From assembly GCA_012515365.1 (NCBI GenBank), contig JAAYYM010000282.1, forward strand, positions 1 through 11,242: a stretch of 11,242 bases of DNA, written 5' to 3'. Position 1 is the stretch's first letter, and each line of letters begins with the position of its first letter. A program made the translations under genes and the position numbers. The stretch comes from Clostridia bacterium (GTDB lineage: Bacteria > Bacillota_A > Clostridia > Lachnospirales > Lachnospiraceae). Below, piece by piece: positions 1 to 6,689 of the stretch. The notes below the pieces were generated by a model that had not been told where the DNA came from, searched no databases, and worked only from the letters and a program-made list of their open reading frames with translations.

Positions 1-501
1 CTTATGTAAATACTCGATCGGGTCTTCCATCGTAATGATGTGCCCTGCATTTTTTTGATTAATTATATTGATCAGAGAAGCCAGTGTCGTAGATTTACCA
101 CTACCGGTAGGTCCTGTTACTAAGATCAGACCTCTCTTTTTATTTGTCATTTCTACTACTTCCGGTGGAATATGTAATTTGTCCGGTGAAGGAATCGAGA
201 ATGGTAATAATCTCATTGCCGCAGCATAGGTACCTCTTTGTCTGAAGACATTCAATCTGAAACGTCCGACTCCTTTTAAGGAATGAGCAAAATCTAATTC
301 TCCGGTACGATCCAAGATTTCTCTCTGATGTGCGTTTAGCAGCGGAAGCATAGCTTCTTCCGTATCTGATGGCTTTAAGACTTCATCATTTAACTGTAAC
401 AGTGTGCCGTCCACACGTATCATTACAGGTCGTCCTACTGAGAAATGAACGTCAGATGCGCCTCTCTTCATAGCCATTTCCAAAGCTCTAGTCAACTCCA
501 T
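1..501 (-). CDS. pilT: Type IV pilus retraction ATPase PilT (N-terminal 167 residues, cut by window edge)
   Basis: Hexameric ATPase at the cytoplasmic base of the type IV pilus that powers pilus retraction. The open reading frame runs off the left edge of the window. The 167 visible residues start with the PilT-type N-terminus (RGASDVHF near residues 13-20, then the RVDG turn at 29-32) and go on to a Walker A P-loop, GPTGSGKS, at about 130-137 and the Asp box TMEDPIEY at about 157-164. Walker B, the His box and the C-terminal AIRNLIRE-type region lie outside the window. The ATG at 499-501 follows AAGGAG with 6 bases of spacing, which fixes the start. The gene is downstream of pilB in the same direction with a 137-base gap. 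The lack of an N-terminal MshEN domain and the compact N-terminus separate it from PilB. Assignment to the PilT family is secure; whether it is PilT or a PilU-like paralogue cannot be decided from this fragment. Confidence 0.95.
   Translation of the reverse strand, partial: MELTRALEMAMKRGASDVHFSVGRPVMIRVDGTLLQLNDEVLKPSDTEEAMLPLLNAHQREILDRTGELDFAHSLKGVGRFRLNVFRQRGTYAAAMRLLPFSIPSPDKLHIPPEVVEMTNKKRGLILVTGPTGSGKSTTLASLINIINQKNAGHIITMEDPIEYLHK
89..120. repeat. Copy 1 of a 32-base exact repeat shared by pilT and pilB (Walker A region)
   Basis: This 32-base stretch of pilT, which encodes the end of strand beta and the P-loop ([11 protein letters not shown]), is identical to 1339-1370 in pilB. With one mismatch the match extends to 39 bases (82-120 versus 1332-1370). 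The copies are in the same orientation, 1250 bases apart. Confidence 0.9.
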
Positions 502-544
502 AGTATTCTCCTTCACTTCACTTAAAAAGTATTCTTAAAGAATG

Positions 545-578
545 ATTCTAAAATATTACATATTCTAAAAAATTACAT
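545..578. repeat. Perfectly abutting 17-base tandem direct repeat, two copies
   Basis: Unit ATTCTAAAATATTACAT (545-561) is followed immediately by ATTCTAAAAAATTACAT (562-578); 16 of 17 positions are identical. A much more degenerate third unit may follow at 579-592. It lies 44 bases upstream of the pilT start codon on the minus strand. Confidence 0.85.
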
Positions 579-604
579 CTTCTATATCATATATGACAAA
601 TGTC

Positions 605-622
605 ATTTCTGCAAGCAGAAAT
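605..622. repeat. Perfect 8-base inverted repeat downstream of pilB
   Basis: Arms ATTTCTGC (605-612) and GCAGAAAT (615-622) are separated by AA. In RNA this makes a stem of about 7 base pairs with a 4-base loop, starting 17 bases after the pilB stop codon. There is no T-run on the minus-strand side, so it does not look like a standard terminator. It overlaps a second inverted repeat, ATGACA-AA-TGTCAT, at 593-606. Confidence 0.7.
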
Positions 623-638
623 ATTAAAATTTTATAAA

Positions 639-2336
639 CTAGGTATCAAATGAGACTCTGGTCATTTCTGTGATGGATGTGATCCCCTCCAGAACATACC
701 TTGTTGCACTCATTCTAAGTGTGCTCATGCCTTCTTGTAAAGCAACCTGTTTTAATTCCTCTGCAGATGCCTTATGTGAAATCAATGGTTTCAGTGCTGC
801 AGTGATTTCCATAATTTCGTATACACCAATACGTCCTTTATATCCGTTATTATCACACTGTGCACAGCCACATGGCTCGTAAATATAAACTTCTTCTTTG
901 TCCTGCATCAAAAGGATTTCTTTCTGGTCATCATTGGCCAGCACCTTACGTTTACAATTTGGGCAAAGCCTTCTTACCAAACGCTGTGCAATGATGCCAA
1001 CGATTGCATCAGCCAGCAGATAGGACTCGACACCCATATCCACCAGACGACCAATCGAACCGGACGCACTGTTTGTATGCAGTGTACTTACTACAAGATG
1101 TCCCGTAATAGATGCCTGAACAGCAATACCTGCTGTTTCACCATCTCGAATCTCACCAATCATGATGATATCCGGATCCTGTCGCAGGATTGAACGAAGC
1201 GCAGACGCGAAGGTCAGATCTGCCTTGGCATTTACGTGAACCTGATTGATACCATCAATATTTGCCTCTACAGGATCTTCGACCGTGATGATATTTACAT
1301 CTTCCTGATTCAGTTCACTCAGTGCCGTATACAGTGTTGTAGATTTACCACTACCGGTAGGTCCTGTTACCAGGATGATACCATGTGGGTTTCTTAATAT
1401 ATGGTCAAATTGCTTTAATTCTGCTTTGTTAAATCCAAGCTGACTCTTTTCACGCGTCAGTCCGCTCTTGGAAGTCAGACGCATAACAGTCTTCTCACCA
1501 AATACAGTTGGCAGAATGGATACACGGATATCAAATTCCATTCTGTCGACGACCTGTGTGATACGTCCGTCCTGTGGCTTTCTCTTTTCAGAAATATCCA
1601 TACCACCGATAATCTTGATACGGGCTGTGATTGCCGCAAGGATTCTGGGGCTGTAGGTCATTTTTTCATACAGTGCACCATCAATACGGTATCTGATACG
1701 AACCTGATTTTCCATAGGCTCGATATGTATATCACTGGCTCTCTGTCTGACAGCCTGTTCAATCATAGTTTTTACAAGCTGAACGATTGGCGAGCTGTTA
1801 ACATCTTCATTGTATAGCTCTTCATCATCCTCTTTAAACTGAAGCTCTTTTTCACGGGCATACATATCTGCCGCATTTTTAACATCAGCCGTACTATAAT
1901 ATCTGTCAATACATAGTATGATTTGTCTAGGTGTTGCTACAACAGGGGTCACCTGCATGTTGGTGACAATCGTAAAATCATCGATTGCAGCCATATCCAT
2001 CGGGTCTGACATTGCCACGCGTAAAACATTCGCATTTCCCTGATCATACATGTAAGGAATTGCGGTATGCTTTTTTACGATAGAAGAAGGAACCAGATTA
2101 ATGATTTCGTCCGGAATCTGTACACCAACCAGATTTACAAACTCTATACTAAGCTGATCACTTAACGCATGCGCAATTGCTTCTTCTGTAGTAATACCTT
2201 CGTCAACCATGGTCTCACCAAGTTTTCTGCCACTGCTGCGTTGTAATTCCAGAGCTTTCTTTAACTGCTCTTCAGTTATGACATTCTGTTTCACCAGAAT
2301 ATCACCTAATCTTAATTTTCTTCTGCTATGATCCAT
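639..2336 (-). CDS. pilB: Type IV pilus extension ATPase PilB / GspE family
   Basis: Cytoplasmic hexameric ATPase that powers assembly of pilin subunits into the type IV pilus. The N-terminus carries two tandem MshEN/GspE-N motifs: RLGDIL...QLKKALELQ at about 9-33 and KLGETM...HALSDQL at about 38-62. The catalytic core has Walker A GPTGSGKS at 325-332, the Asp box TVEDPVE at 351-357, Walker B with E395 (IIMIGEIRD), and the His box with H420 (STLHTN). A zinc site is formed by C458-P-N-C461 and the C491/C494 pair. All signatures are intact and 565 residues is normal for the family. The ATG start has AGGTGG 8 bases upstream. The MshEN motif type binds c-di-GMP in characterised relatives; binding here is inferred only. 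It follows a CheY-like gene by 158 bases and precedes pilT. GspE of a type II secretion system is the alternative, but the adjacent pilT favours a pilus. Confidence 0.96.
   Translation of the reverse strand: MDHSRRKLRLGDILVKQNVITEEQLKKALELQRSSGRKLGETMVDEGITTEEAIAHALSDQLSIEFVNLVGVQIPDEIINLVPSSIVKKHTAIPYMYDQGNANVLRVAMSDPMDMAAIDDFTIVTNMQVTPVVATPRQIILCIDRYYSTADVKNAADMYAREKELQFKEDDEELYNEDVNSSPIVQLVKTMIEQAVRQRASDIHIEPMENQVRIRYRIDGALYEKMTYSPRILAAITARIKIIGGMDISEKRKPQDGRITQVVDRMEFDIRVSILPTVFGEKTVMRLTSKSGLTREKSQLGFNKAELKQFDHILRNPHGIILVTGPTGSGKSTTLYTALSELNQEDVNIITVEDPVEANIDGINQVHVNAKADLTFASALRSILRQDPDIIMIGEIRDGETAGIAVQASITGHLVVSTLHTNSASGSIGRLVDMGVESYLLADAIVGIIAQRLVRRLCPNCKRKVLANDDQKEILLMQDKEEVYIYEPCGCAQCDNNGYKGRIGVYEIMEITAALKPLISHKASAEELKQVALQEGMSTLRMSATRYVLEGITSITEMTRVSFDT
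1339..1370. repeat. Copy 2 of the 32-base exact repeat shared by pilT and pilB
   Basis: Identical at the nucleotide level to 89-120 in pilT, including all synonymous positions of the P-loop codons. The rest of the two ATPase genes is clearly diverged, so the identity is more local than simple homology usually gives. Confidence 0.9.
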
Positions 2337-2494
2337 TCTTTAATCCACCTTATTTTCGTGTTTTACACATTGTAAAAACTTTGTAAAAAACACACATATT
2401 TAATTATACATACATTAATTTTAAAAACAATTGTTCAAATTTTACATAAAAAGACGTTGCATTATGGACACAATTTACAAATTTGTGAATGTAA
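2337..2494 (-). promoter_or_regulatory. Leader and candidate promoter region of pilB
   Basis: This 158-base gap contains a minus-strand -10 candidate TATAAT at 2408-2403 with a weak -35 TTGTTT at 2430-2425 (16-base spacer). Transcription would start near 2396 and give a leader of about 60 nucleotides. The leader contains a perfect inverted repeat, TTTTACA-CAT-TGTAAAA, at 2361-2377 and a further TGTAAAA at 2382-2388, which can compete for pairing. TTTTACAT also occurs at 2440-2447. The pilB Shine-Dalgarno AGGTGG lies just after the hairpin. No match to a c-di-GMP riboswitch was seen. The -10 is good, but the promoter as a whole is moderate. Confidence 0.45.
2361..2377. repeat. Perfect 7-base inverted repeat in the pilB leader
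   Basis: Arms TTTTACA (2361-2367) and TGTAAAA (2371-2377) are separated by CAT. It lies about 9 bases upstream of the pilB Shine-Dalgarno on the minus strand. It could be an RNA hairpin or a protein operator; its AT-richness makes a stable RNA stem less likely. Confidence 0.65.
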
Positions 2495-2863
2495 TTATTT
2501 TATATCTGATAATACTTTCTCTATCTTCTGCAATATTTCGTCTTTTGCTGCCATTTTCACAATATAACCATTCGCGCCTTTGTTGATCAATTCCATAACG
2601 ACCTGCGGTTCCGCAACACCGGTCAGAAAAATCACCGGAATGTTTTTCTTCTCTTCATGCTCTTTCAGCTTTTCAAATACCTGCAGTCCATTCATCACCG
2701 GCATTTCGATATCCAAAAGAATCAAATCCATCTGGTAATCATCAATTTTATCAATAAAATGATACCCAGCATTTTCAATTTGAACTTCATACTGACTTTG
2801 TAAATGCTTTTTCATGATTTGAAGTGTGATCACATCATCATCAATGATCAAAATCTTTTTCAT
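2495..2863 (-). CDS. Single-domain CheY-like response regulator
   Basis: Stand-alone receiver domain of 122 residues with no output domain, expected to act by protein contact or as a phosphate carrier. The acidic pocket is D8-D9-D10, the phosphorylation site is D51 (LLDIEMPVMNG), the switch residue is T81 (IFLTG) and the conserved lysine is K103. The lysine is followed by Met instead of the usual Pro (IVKM), a change in the beta5-alpha5 loop. The gene lies 39 bases downstream of the 470-residue double-receiver gene and upstream of pilB, so it is probably part of the same transcript. A GGGGT-type ribosome site about 9 bases from the ATG is weak. The likely phosphodonor is the hybrid kinase encoded two genes upstream. 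Placement next to pilB suggests it acts on pilus dynamics, as PilG/PilH do in Pseudomonas Pil-Chp, but that is analogy only. Confidence 0.93.
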   Translation of the reverse strand: MKKILIIDDDVITLQIMKKHLQSQYEVQIENAGYHFIDKIDDYQMDLILLDIEMPVMNGLQVFEKLKEHEEKKNIPVIFLTGVAEPQVVMELINKGANGYIVKMAAKDEILQKIEKVLSDIK

Positions 2864-2902
2864 TACACTCTACCCCATCTAATTTTGTTTATTTACACTA
2901 TA

Positions 2903-4315
2903 CTACTTTTGGAAAAAACTTGCCACTATTGAGAGTATTTTTTTTTGTGAAATCGGCTTTGTTATCACTCCCCTAGCTCCTGCACTAATACACTTATCAA
3001 TCGTATCCTGATCCGCAAGTGCCGTTAAAAAAAATGCAGGCGTATTCATTCCGTTTGGCTGGTATCGAATGCTCTTAAGAGTCGTTGCTCCATCTAACAT
3101 TGGCATTCTGTAATCAATGATCAGCAGATCAGCTTTATACCTGATGATATAGTCAATCGCCTGTGCGCCTGAATTCACCAATACCACATCATACTCCTCT
3201 TGCAGGAAATTCTTAATCGTTTTTAATGTAGCAATATCATCATCCACGACCAAAATCTTTTTTCTCTTTGGTACTGTGCTTGCCTGTGCCTTCATGTTTG
3301 CCTCCCTGATCAGGGTCTGCATTCTCTCCTCTTCCCTCTTCCGCTCTGCTTCAAACCACAAATCCTGTTGCCTGTGGATCTGCTGTGGTTCAGGCTGCGC
3401 AAAAGCCGGCTGCATTTTGACCGGTTCGGTTACCGGATTCATTTTTATAACTGAAGGATCCTTTGCTGCTGTCATTTTTTTTGTGAGTATAGGTTCTTTC
3501 ACAATTGTAGGTTCTTTCACTAGCGCAGGCTGCTCCATACTCATTCGTATTTTTTTCTCCAGCATCTGATGGAGCGCAGTCTTTAAATTCATCATTTGTC
3601 TTTCGCCACGCGCCAGCGACTTCTGTAATTGCTTTTTACGATATTCATTATCAATTGTCAAAAGTTTCTCAGGTCTTCCGTGTACATGTACAGTGTGATT
3701 GATCGCTGAAAACGCACATGCTTTTTGCATGCCAAGCACATAGGGATCTGATTCCAGTTTCTTTCTCGCTTCTAAGATAACCTTAAGCATCTGCATGGAT
3801 TCTGCATGCCATGCCGGCTGTCTTGCGATTTCTTCTAATTCTGCACGTGTCCACTTCTTTTTTTCTGTATAGTCCGAATTAAGGGAGCCCTCTATTCTTT
3901 TGATATCTTCTTCGATCAGTCTGTCGTAATAGGCTTCCTCGAATTCCTCAAGCATTTCTGTAATTATCAAAAACAGCTGCCCCTGTCCTTGTGTAGGATA
4001 GTATACCTGTGCTTCTCCTATCTCCAGATATTGCAATATCCGCTCAGACATCGCATTCTCACTCAGTAAAAGAATCGGAATCTCTCCATAATTATCATCT
4101 GATTTGATCCATGAAAACAAATATAATCCTTGACCCCTCCGGTCATCCGCAAACATGATAATGACGTGTGGTTGAAAAGTCTTGATCACTTCTTTAATGC
4201 CTACCCCAAAAGAATTCGCCTTAATCTCAAAGTAATCAGGCAGAAAACTTTTGATCTCATCAATTCTATCCTTTGATTCATCTATGATCAGGATTTTGAC
4301 CTTCTCATTCTCCAT
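2903..4315 (-). CDS. Two-receiver response regulator: degenerate N-terminal REC, uncharacterised middle region, intact C-terminal REC
   Basis: Cytoplasmic signalling protein of 470 residues. Residues about 6-125 have a receiver-like pattern (KILIIDE at 7-13), but Phe55 stands at the aspartate position (VIIMF) and Tyr106 replaces the conserved Lys (VYYP), so it is probably a pseudo-receiver. Residues about 130-260 are mostly helical, charged and unrecognised. A Pro/Lys-rich linker follows at about 261-315, with a repeated VKEP(T/I)(I/L) unit. A charged helix at about 320-345 leads to a canonical receiver with D358-D360, phosphorylation site D401 (LLIIDYRMPMLDG), T431 and K453-P454. There is no DNA-binding or enzyme domain. 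The ATG lies 3 bases after the hybrid kinase stop, and its Shine-Dalgarno AGGAGGTG encodes the last codons of the kinase, so translation is probably coupled. It is the natural phosphate acceptor of that kinase. The function of the middle region is unknown. Confidence 0.9.
   Translation of the reverse strand: MENEKVKILIIDESKDRIDEIKSFLPDYFEIKANSFGVGIKEVIKTFQPHVIIMFADDRRGQGLYLFSWIKSDDNYGEIPILLLSENAMSERILQYLEIGEAQVYYPTQGQGQLFLIITEMLEEFEEAYYDRLIEEDIKRIEGSLNSDYTEKKKWTRAELEEIARQPAWHAESMQMLKVILEARKKLESDPYVLGMQKACAFSAINHTVHVHGRPEKLLTIDNEYRKKQLQKSLARGERQMMNLKTALHQMLEKKIRMSMEQPALVKEPTIVKEPILTKKMTAAKDPSVIKMNPVTEPVKMQPAFAQPEPQQIHRQQDLWFEAERKREEERMQTLIREANMKAQASTVPKRKKILVVDDDIATLKTIKNFLQEEYDVVLVNSGAQAIDYIIRYKADLLIIDYRMPMLDGATTLKSIRYQPNGMNTPAFFLTALADQDTIDKCISAGARGVITKPISQKKILSIVASFFQK
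3490..3520. repeat. 18-base-period direct repeat encoding VKEP units in the linker
   Basis: TAGGTTCTTTCAC occurs at 3490-3502 and again at 3508-3520. The 18-base period is six codons and produces the protein repeat VKEPTI-VKEPIL in the linker of the double-receiver protein. It fits a small slippage duplication in a tolerant, unstructured region. Confidence 0.75.
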
Positions 4316-4318
4316 ATA

Positions 4319-6613
4319 CTACACCTCCTGTCTGTCGGTAATTCTATCGGATACATTGACCATTTCAGTCATTTTCTTAAAGCTGATCTTGGCAAGGTCA
4401 AATGCAAAATGATTGACATGTTCCCTTGTCTCTTCCACAATACTTCTTATCTCATCACTTAATATATATTCATTCATTTCATCCAATAATAAAGTAGCCT
4501 GATCAGAGTCAAATTCTTCGATTGCATTAATAATAGAAGAAACAGCTTCATTTAATTGTAGATTTGTGAGTTCTACCGGTTGACCGTTTGGATTGCTTTC
4601 GTCCTGTTTTATTCTACCTTCTTCTATTAATAAAGTACGAATGTTTTTGATCAATTCTCTATAATAATCAGTCAGGATTTGATAATTACTTGTAATAAAA
4701 TTGTAATTTCCATTCTTTCCTGCCATTTCGTGTATTTTTGCCATAGTGGAAAGTTTATGTGCTCCTATATTGGCTGCTACACTCTTCAGTGCATGTACAT
4801 CTATCGTATACTGCTCATAATCAGAATTCATGATACTTTGTTCAAGTGCCTGACATTTCTCTTCTCCAAATTCACAGACAATTGCAAGAATCTGCATGTA
4901 TTCTTCTACATCGTTGCTGCAGTTGCCAAGTCCGGTAAAAATATCAATTCCTTCTATCTTAATATTGGTTTCCGGCAAAATATCATTTTTCAGCTCGATT
5001 CCTTCTACTACCATTTCAGGTGGAAGATATCGTTTCAAGATATTTTCCATCATTGCTATTTCGATCGGCTTCGAGATATAATCCTGAAATCCTTGTTGAA
5101 TAAAGCGGTCCTTAATACCCCGTATTGCATTTGCCGAAATAGCCACTATGACGACCTTACGTGCTGCTTCATTATCCAGCGCCCTAATCCTCTTTGTCGT
5201 CTCAACACCATCTAGTCCCGGCATCATATGATCCATAAAAATGATGTTATAATCCTTCTTCTTGATTTTCTCTATTGCCTCATAACCGCTTAGTGCCTGA
5301 TCAGTGTCGATTTGATATCTCTTTAATAGACCGGATATAATACGTAGATTAACTTCGTTATCATCCACAACCAGAATTTCTGCACTTGGTGCATAAAATA
5401 CACGGTGCACCTTGTAGTCTTCAGCACTTTTCTTTGTGATACAATCCTCTAAGCGTTCTTCACTTCTGATTTCCTGTACTAGTTCGATCGTAAAGGTAGT
5501 TCCTTTTCCATATGTACTTTCTACTGAAATATCTCCATCCATCATGTGGATCAGCTCTCTGGATATCGATAATCCAAGACCGGTGCCTTCTATACCACGA
5601 TTGACTTTGGTATCTACCTGCTTAAACTTGTCAAATATATTACCAAGATCCTCTTCCTTAATACCAACACCTGTATCTGTTACTTGAAAAATCAGCCTAA
5701 TCTTCTTAACACCTGAATCGTCCTCCATCGGAACGCCTCTTACTTTTAATTCAACATACCCTGAATTAGTAAATTTAACAGCATTATTAATAATGTTGAC
5801 CAGAATCTGACGTATCCTTACGATATCGCCAAATAATTGATTCGGAAGTTTTTGGTCAATGTCTGTTCGAAATTGTAAACCTTTGTTTTGAATTGGGATT
5901 GATATGACGCTTTCTACATCTGAAAATAAATAATGAAGATAATATGGTGACGGAATGATTTCCAGATTGCCGGACTCTATTTTAGAAATATCTAAAAGAT
6001 CATTAATAATTGCAAGCAGATTGTTGGATGCACGTTTGATATCCTGAGCATCCTCTATGATTTCCTTATCTGTAGTATTTTGAAGGATCAGCTCACTAAA
6101 ACCCAAAATGGCATTCATCGGAGTCCTGATCTCATGTGAAATGTTTGCCACAAACGTGCTCTTCATTTCATTTGCATCCATTGCACTGTTCATATTGTGA
6201 ACCAGTGTATTGATTGATCTCGCCAACAGGCCGATCTCATCATCGCTTTCGACCGGTATGGTCTGATTTTTATTTCCCTTAACGATCTCTTTCGTGGCTT
6301 CTACCACAAGTAAAACCGGATTCAATGCCTGATTAATTTTCCGCTTCACATATAAACAGGTAATAAACGAAATAATAACCCATAAAGAAAAAATAGCCAG
6401 TAAAAGCCATAAAACCGGCGTATAAATGGACAAAACCATCTGCTTGTCAGCCTTATGCTGTTCTATGATTTCTACTGCTCCGGTCAGTCGCAGACAGGTG
6501 TAAACGATCATCGTGCAACAAAAAACGAACGCCATAGAGGCCGCAATTGCCACGCCTACAACAAACGATATCCTAGATCCTAGTTTATGTTCATCATAAA
6601 GCTTCAATGGCAC
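4319..6613 (-). CDS. Membrane hybrid histidine kinase (2 TM, HAMP, HisKA, HATPase_c, REC, HPt)
   Basis: Hybrid sensor kinase of 764 residues that probably runs a His-Asp-His phosphorelay. Two membrane segments (about 15-42 and 64-88) flank an outside loop of only about 20-25 residues, so there is no extracellular sensor domain. A HAMP linker follows (about 90-142). The H-box is H160 (ISHEIRTPMN), the N-box N277 (INNAVKF), and the G boxes are DTGVG at 313-317 and GTGLG at 343-347. The receiver has D417-D418, phosphorylation site D461 (FMDHMMPGLDG), S493 and K515. The HPt domain carries H608 (VHALKS). About 85 extra residues (about 680-764) form a further helical segment of unknown role. The annotated start is GTG at 6613, but a TTG at 6607 is better spaced from the GGAGG site. 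It is downstream of bactofilin by 76 bases and coupled to the double-receiver gene. The ligand is not predictable; a signal from the envelope proteins encoded upstream is a reasonable guess. Confidence 0.95.
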   Translation of the reverse strand: MPLKLYDEHKLGSRISFVVGVAIAASMAFVFCCTMIVYTCLRLTGAVEIIEQHKADKQMVLSIYTPVLWLLLAIFSLWVIISFITCLYVKRKINQALNPVLLVVEATKEIVKGNKNQTIPVESDDEIGLLARSINTLVHNMNSAMDANEMKSTFVANISHEIRTPMNAILGFSELILQNTTDKEIIEDAQDIKRASNNLLAIINDLLDISKIESGNLEIIPSPYYLHYLFSDVESVISIPIQNKGLQFRTDIDQKLPNQLFGDIVRIRQILVNIINNAVKFTNSGYVELKVRGVPMEDDSGVKKIRLIFQVTDTGVGIKEEDLGNIFDKFKQVDTKVNRGIEGTGLGLSISRELIHMMDGDISVESTYGKGTTFTIELVQEIRSEERLEDCITKKSAEDYKVHRVFYAPSAEILVVDDNEVNLRIISGLLKRYQIDTDQALSGYEAIEKIKKKDYNIIFMDHMMPGLDGVETTKRIRALDNEAARKVVIVAISANAIRGIKDRFIQQGFQDYISKPIEIAMMENILKRYLPPEMVVEGIELKNDILPETNIKIEGIDIFTGLGNCSNDVEEYMQILAIVCEFGEEKCQALEQSIMNSDYEQYTIDVHALKSVAANIGAHKLSTMAKIHEMAGKNGNYNFITSNYQILTDYYRELIKNIRTLLIEEGRIKQDESNPNGQPVELTNLQLNEAVSSIINAIEEFDSDQATLLLDEMNEYILSDEIRSIVEETREHVNHFAFDLAKISFKKMTEMVNVSDRITDRQEV
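4322..4329 (-). promoter_or_regulatory. Shine-Dalgarno of the double-receiver gene embedded in the kinase C-terminal codons
   Basis: On the minus strand AGGAGGTG directly precedes the TAG stop of the histidine kinase and lies 8 bases (from AGGAGG) before the ATG of the next gene. The last residues of the kinase, Gln-Glu-Val, are thus encoded by the ribosome binding site. This arrangement points to coupled translation of kinase and regulator. Confidence 0.85.
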
Positions 6614-6621
6614 CCACCTCC
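6614..6621 (-). promoter_or_regulatory. Shine-Dalgarno of the hybrid kinase; decides between GTG and TTG starts
   Basis: GGAGGTGG on the minus strand ends directly before GTG at 6613-6611, only 3 bases from the GGAGG core, which is too close for efficient initiation. The in-frame TTG at 6607-6605 is 9 bases from the core. There is no ATG nearby; the next in-frame ATG is at codon 27, inside the first membrane helix. The true protein may therefore be two residues shorter. Either start is a non-ATG codon. Confidence 0.6.
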
Positions 6622-6689
6622 GAGCGTTCGTCTACAGTCTTATCTCCATTTATTATGACATATTTTATATGAAATTAAAAGGGGATAGT

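Larger units (their letters stand above)
502..638 (-). other. pilB-pilT intergenic region with tandem and inverted repeats
   Basis: This AT-rich spacer between the pilB stop and the pilT start has unusual structure. There is a tandem 17-base direct repeat with one mismatch (545-561 and 562-578), three neighbouring inverted repeats (587-596, 593-606 and 605-622) and a weaker AT-only one at 531-543. No hairpin is followed by a proper T-run on the minus strand except the weak AT-only one, so I do not call an intrinsic terminator. The structures may act on the pilB-pilT transcript as processing or stability elements, or as protein binding sites. That is inference. Confidence 0.6.

Noticed and set aside
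605..622. Intrinsic terminator after pilB
   Set aside because: The inverted repeat is perfect but no T-run follows it on the minus strand, so pilT is probably still co-transcribed.
2337..2494. c-di-GMP riboswitch in front of pilB
   Set aside because: The predicted leader is only about 60 nucleotides and AT-rich, and none of the conserved GC-rich core sequences of either c-di-GMP riboswitch class is present.
4679..5215. 178-codon open frame on the plus strand
   Set aside because: It lies wholly antisense to the kinase receiver/HPt region, is rich in Cys, Phe and Ile as expected from a shadow frame, and has no ribosome site or recognisable domain.
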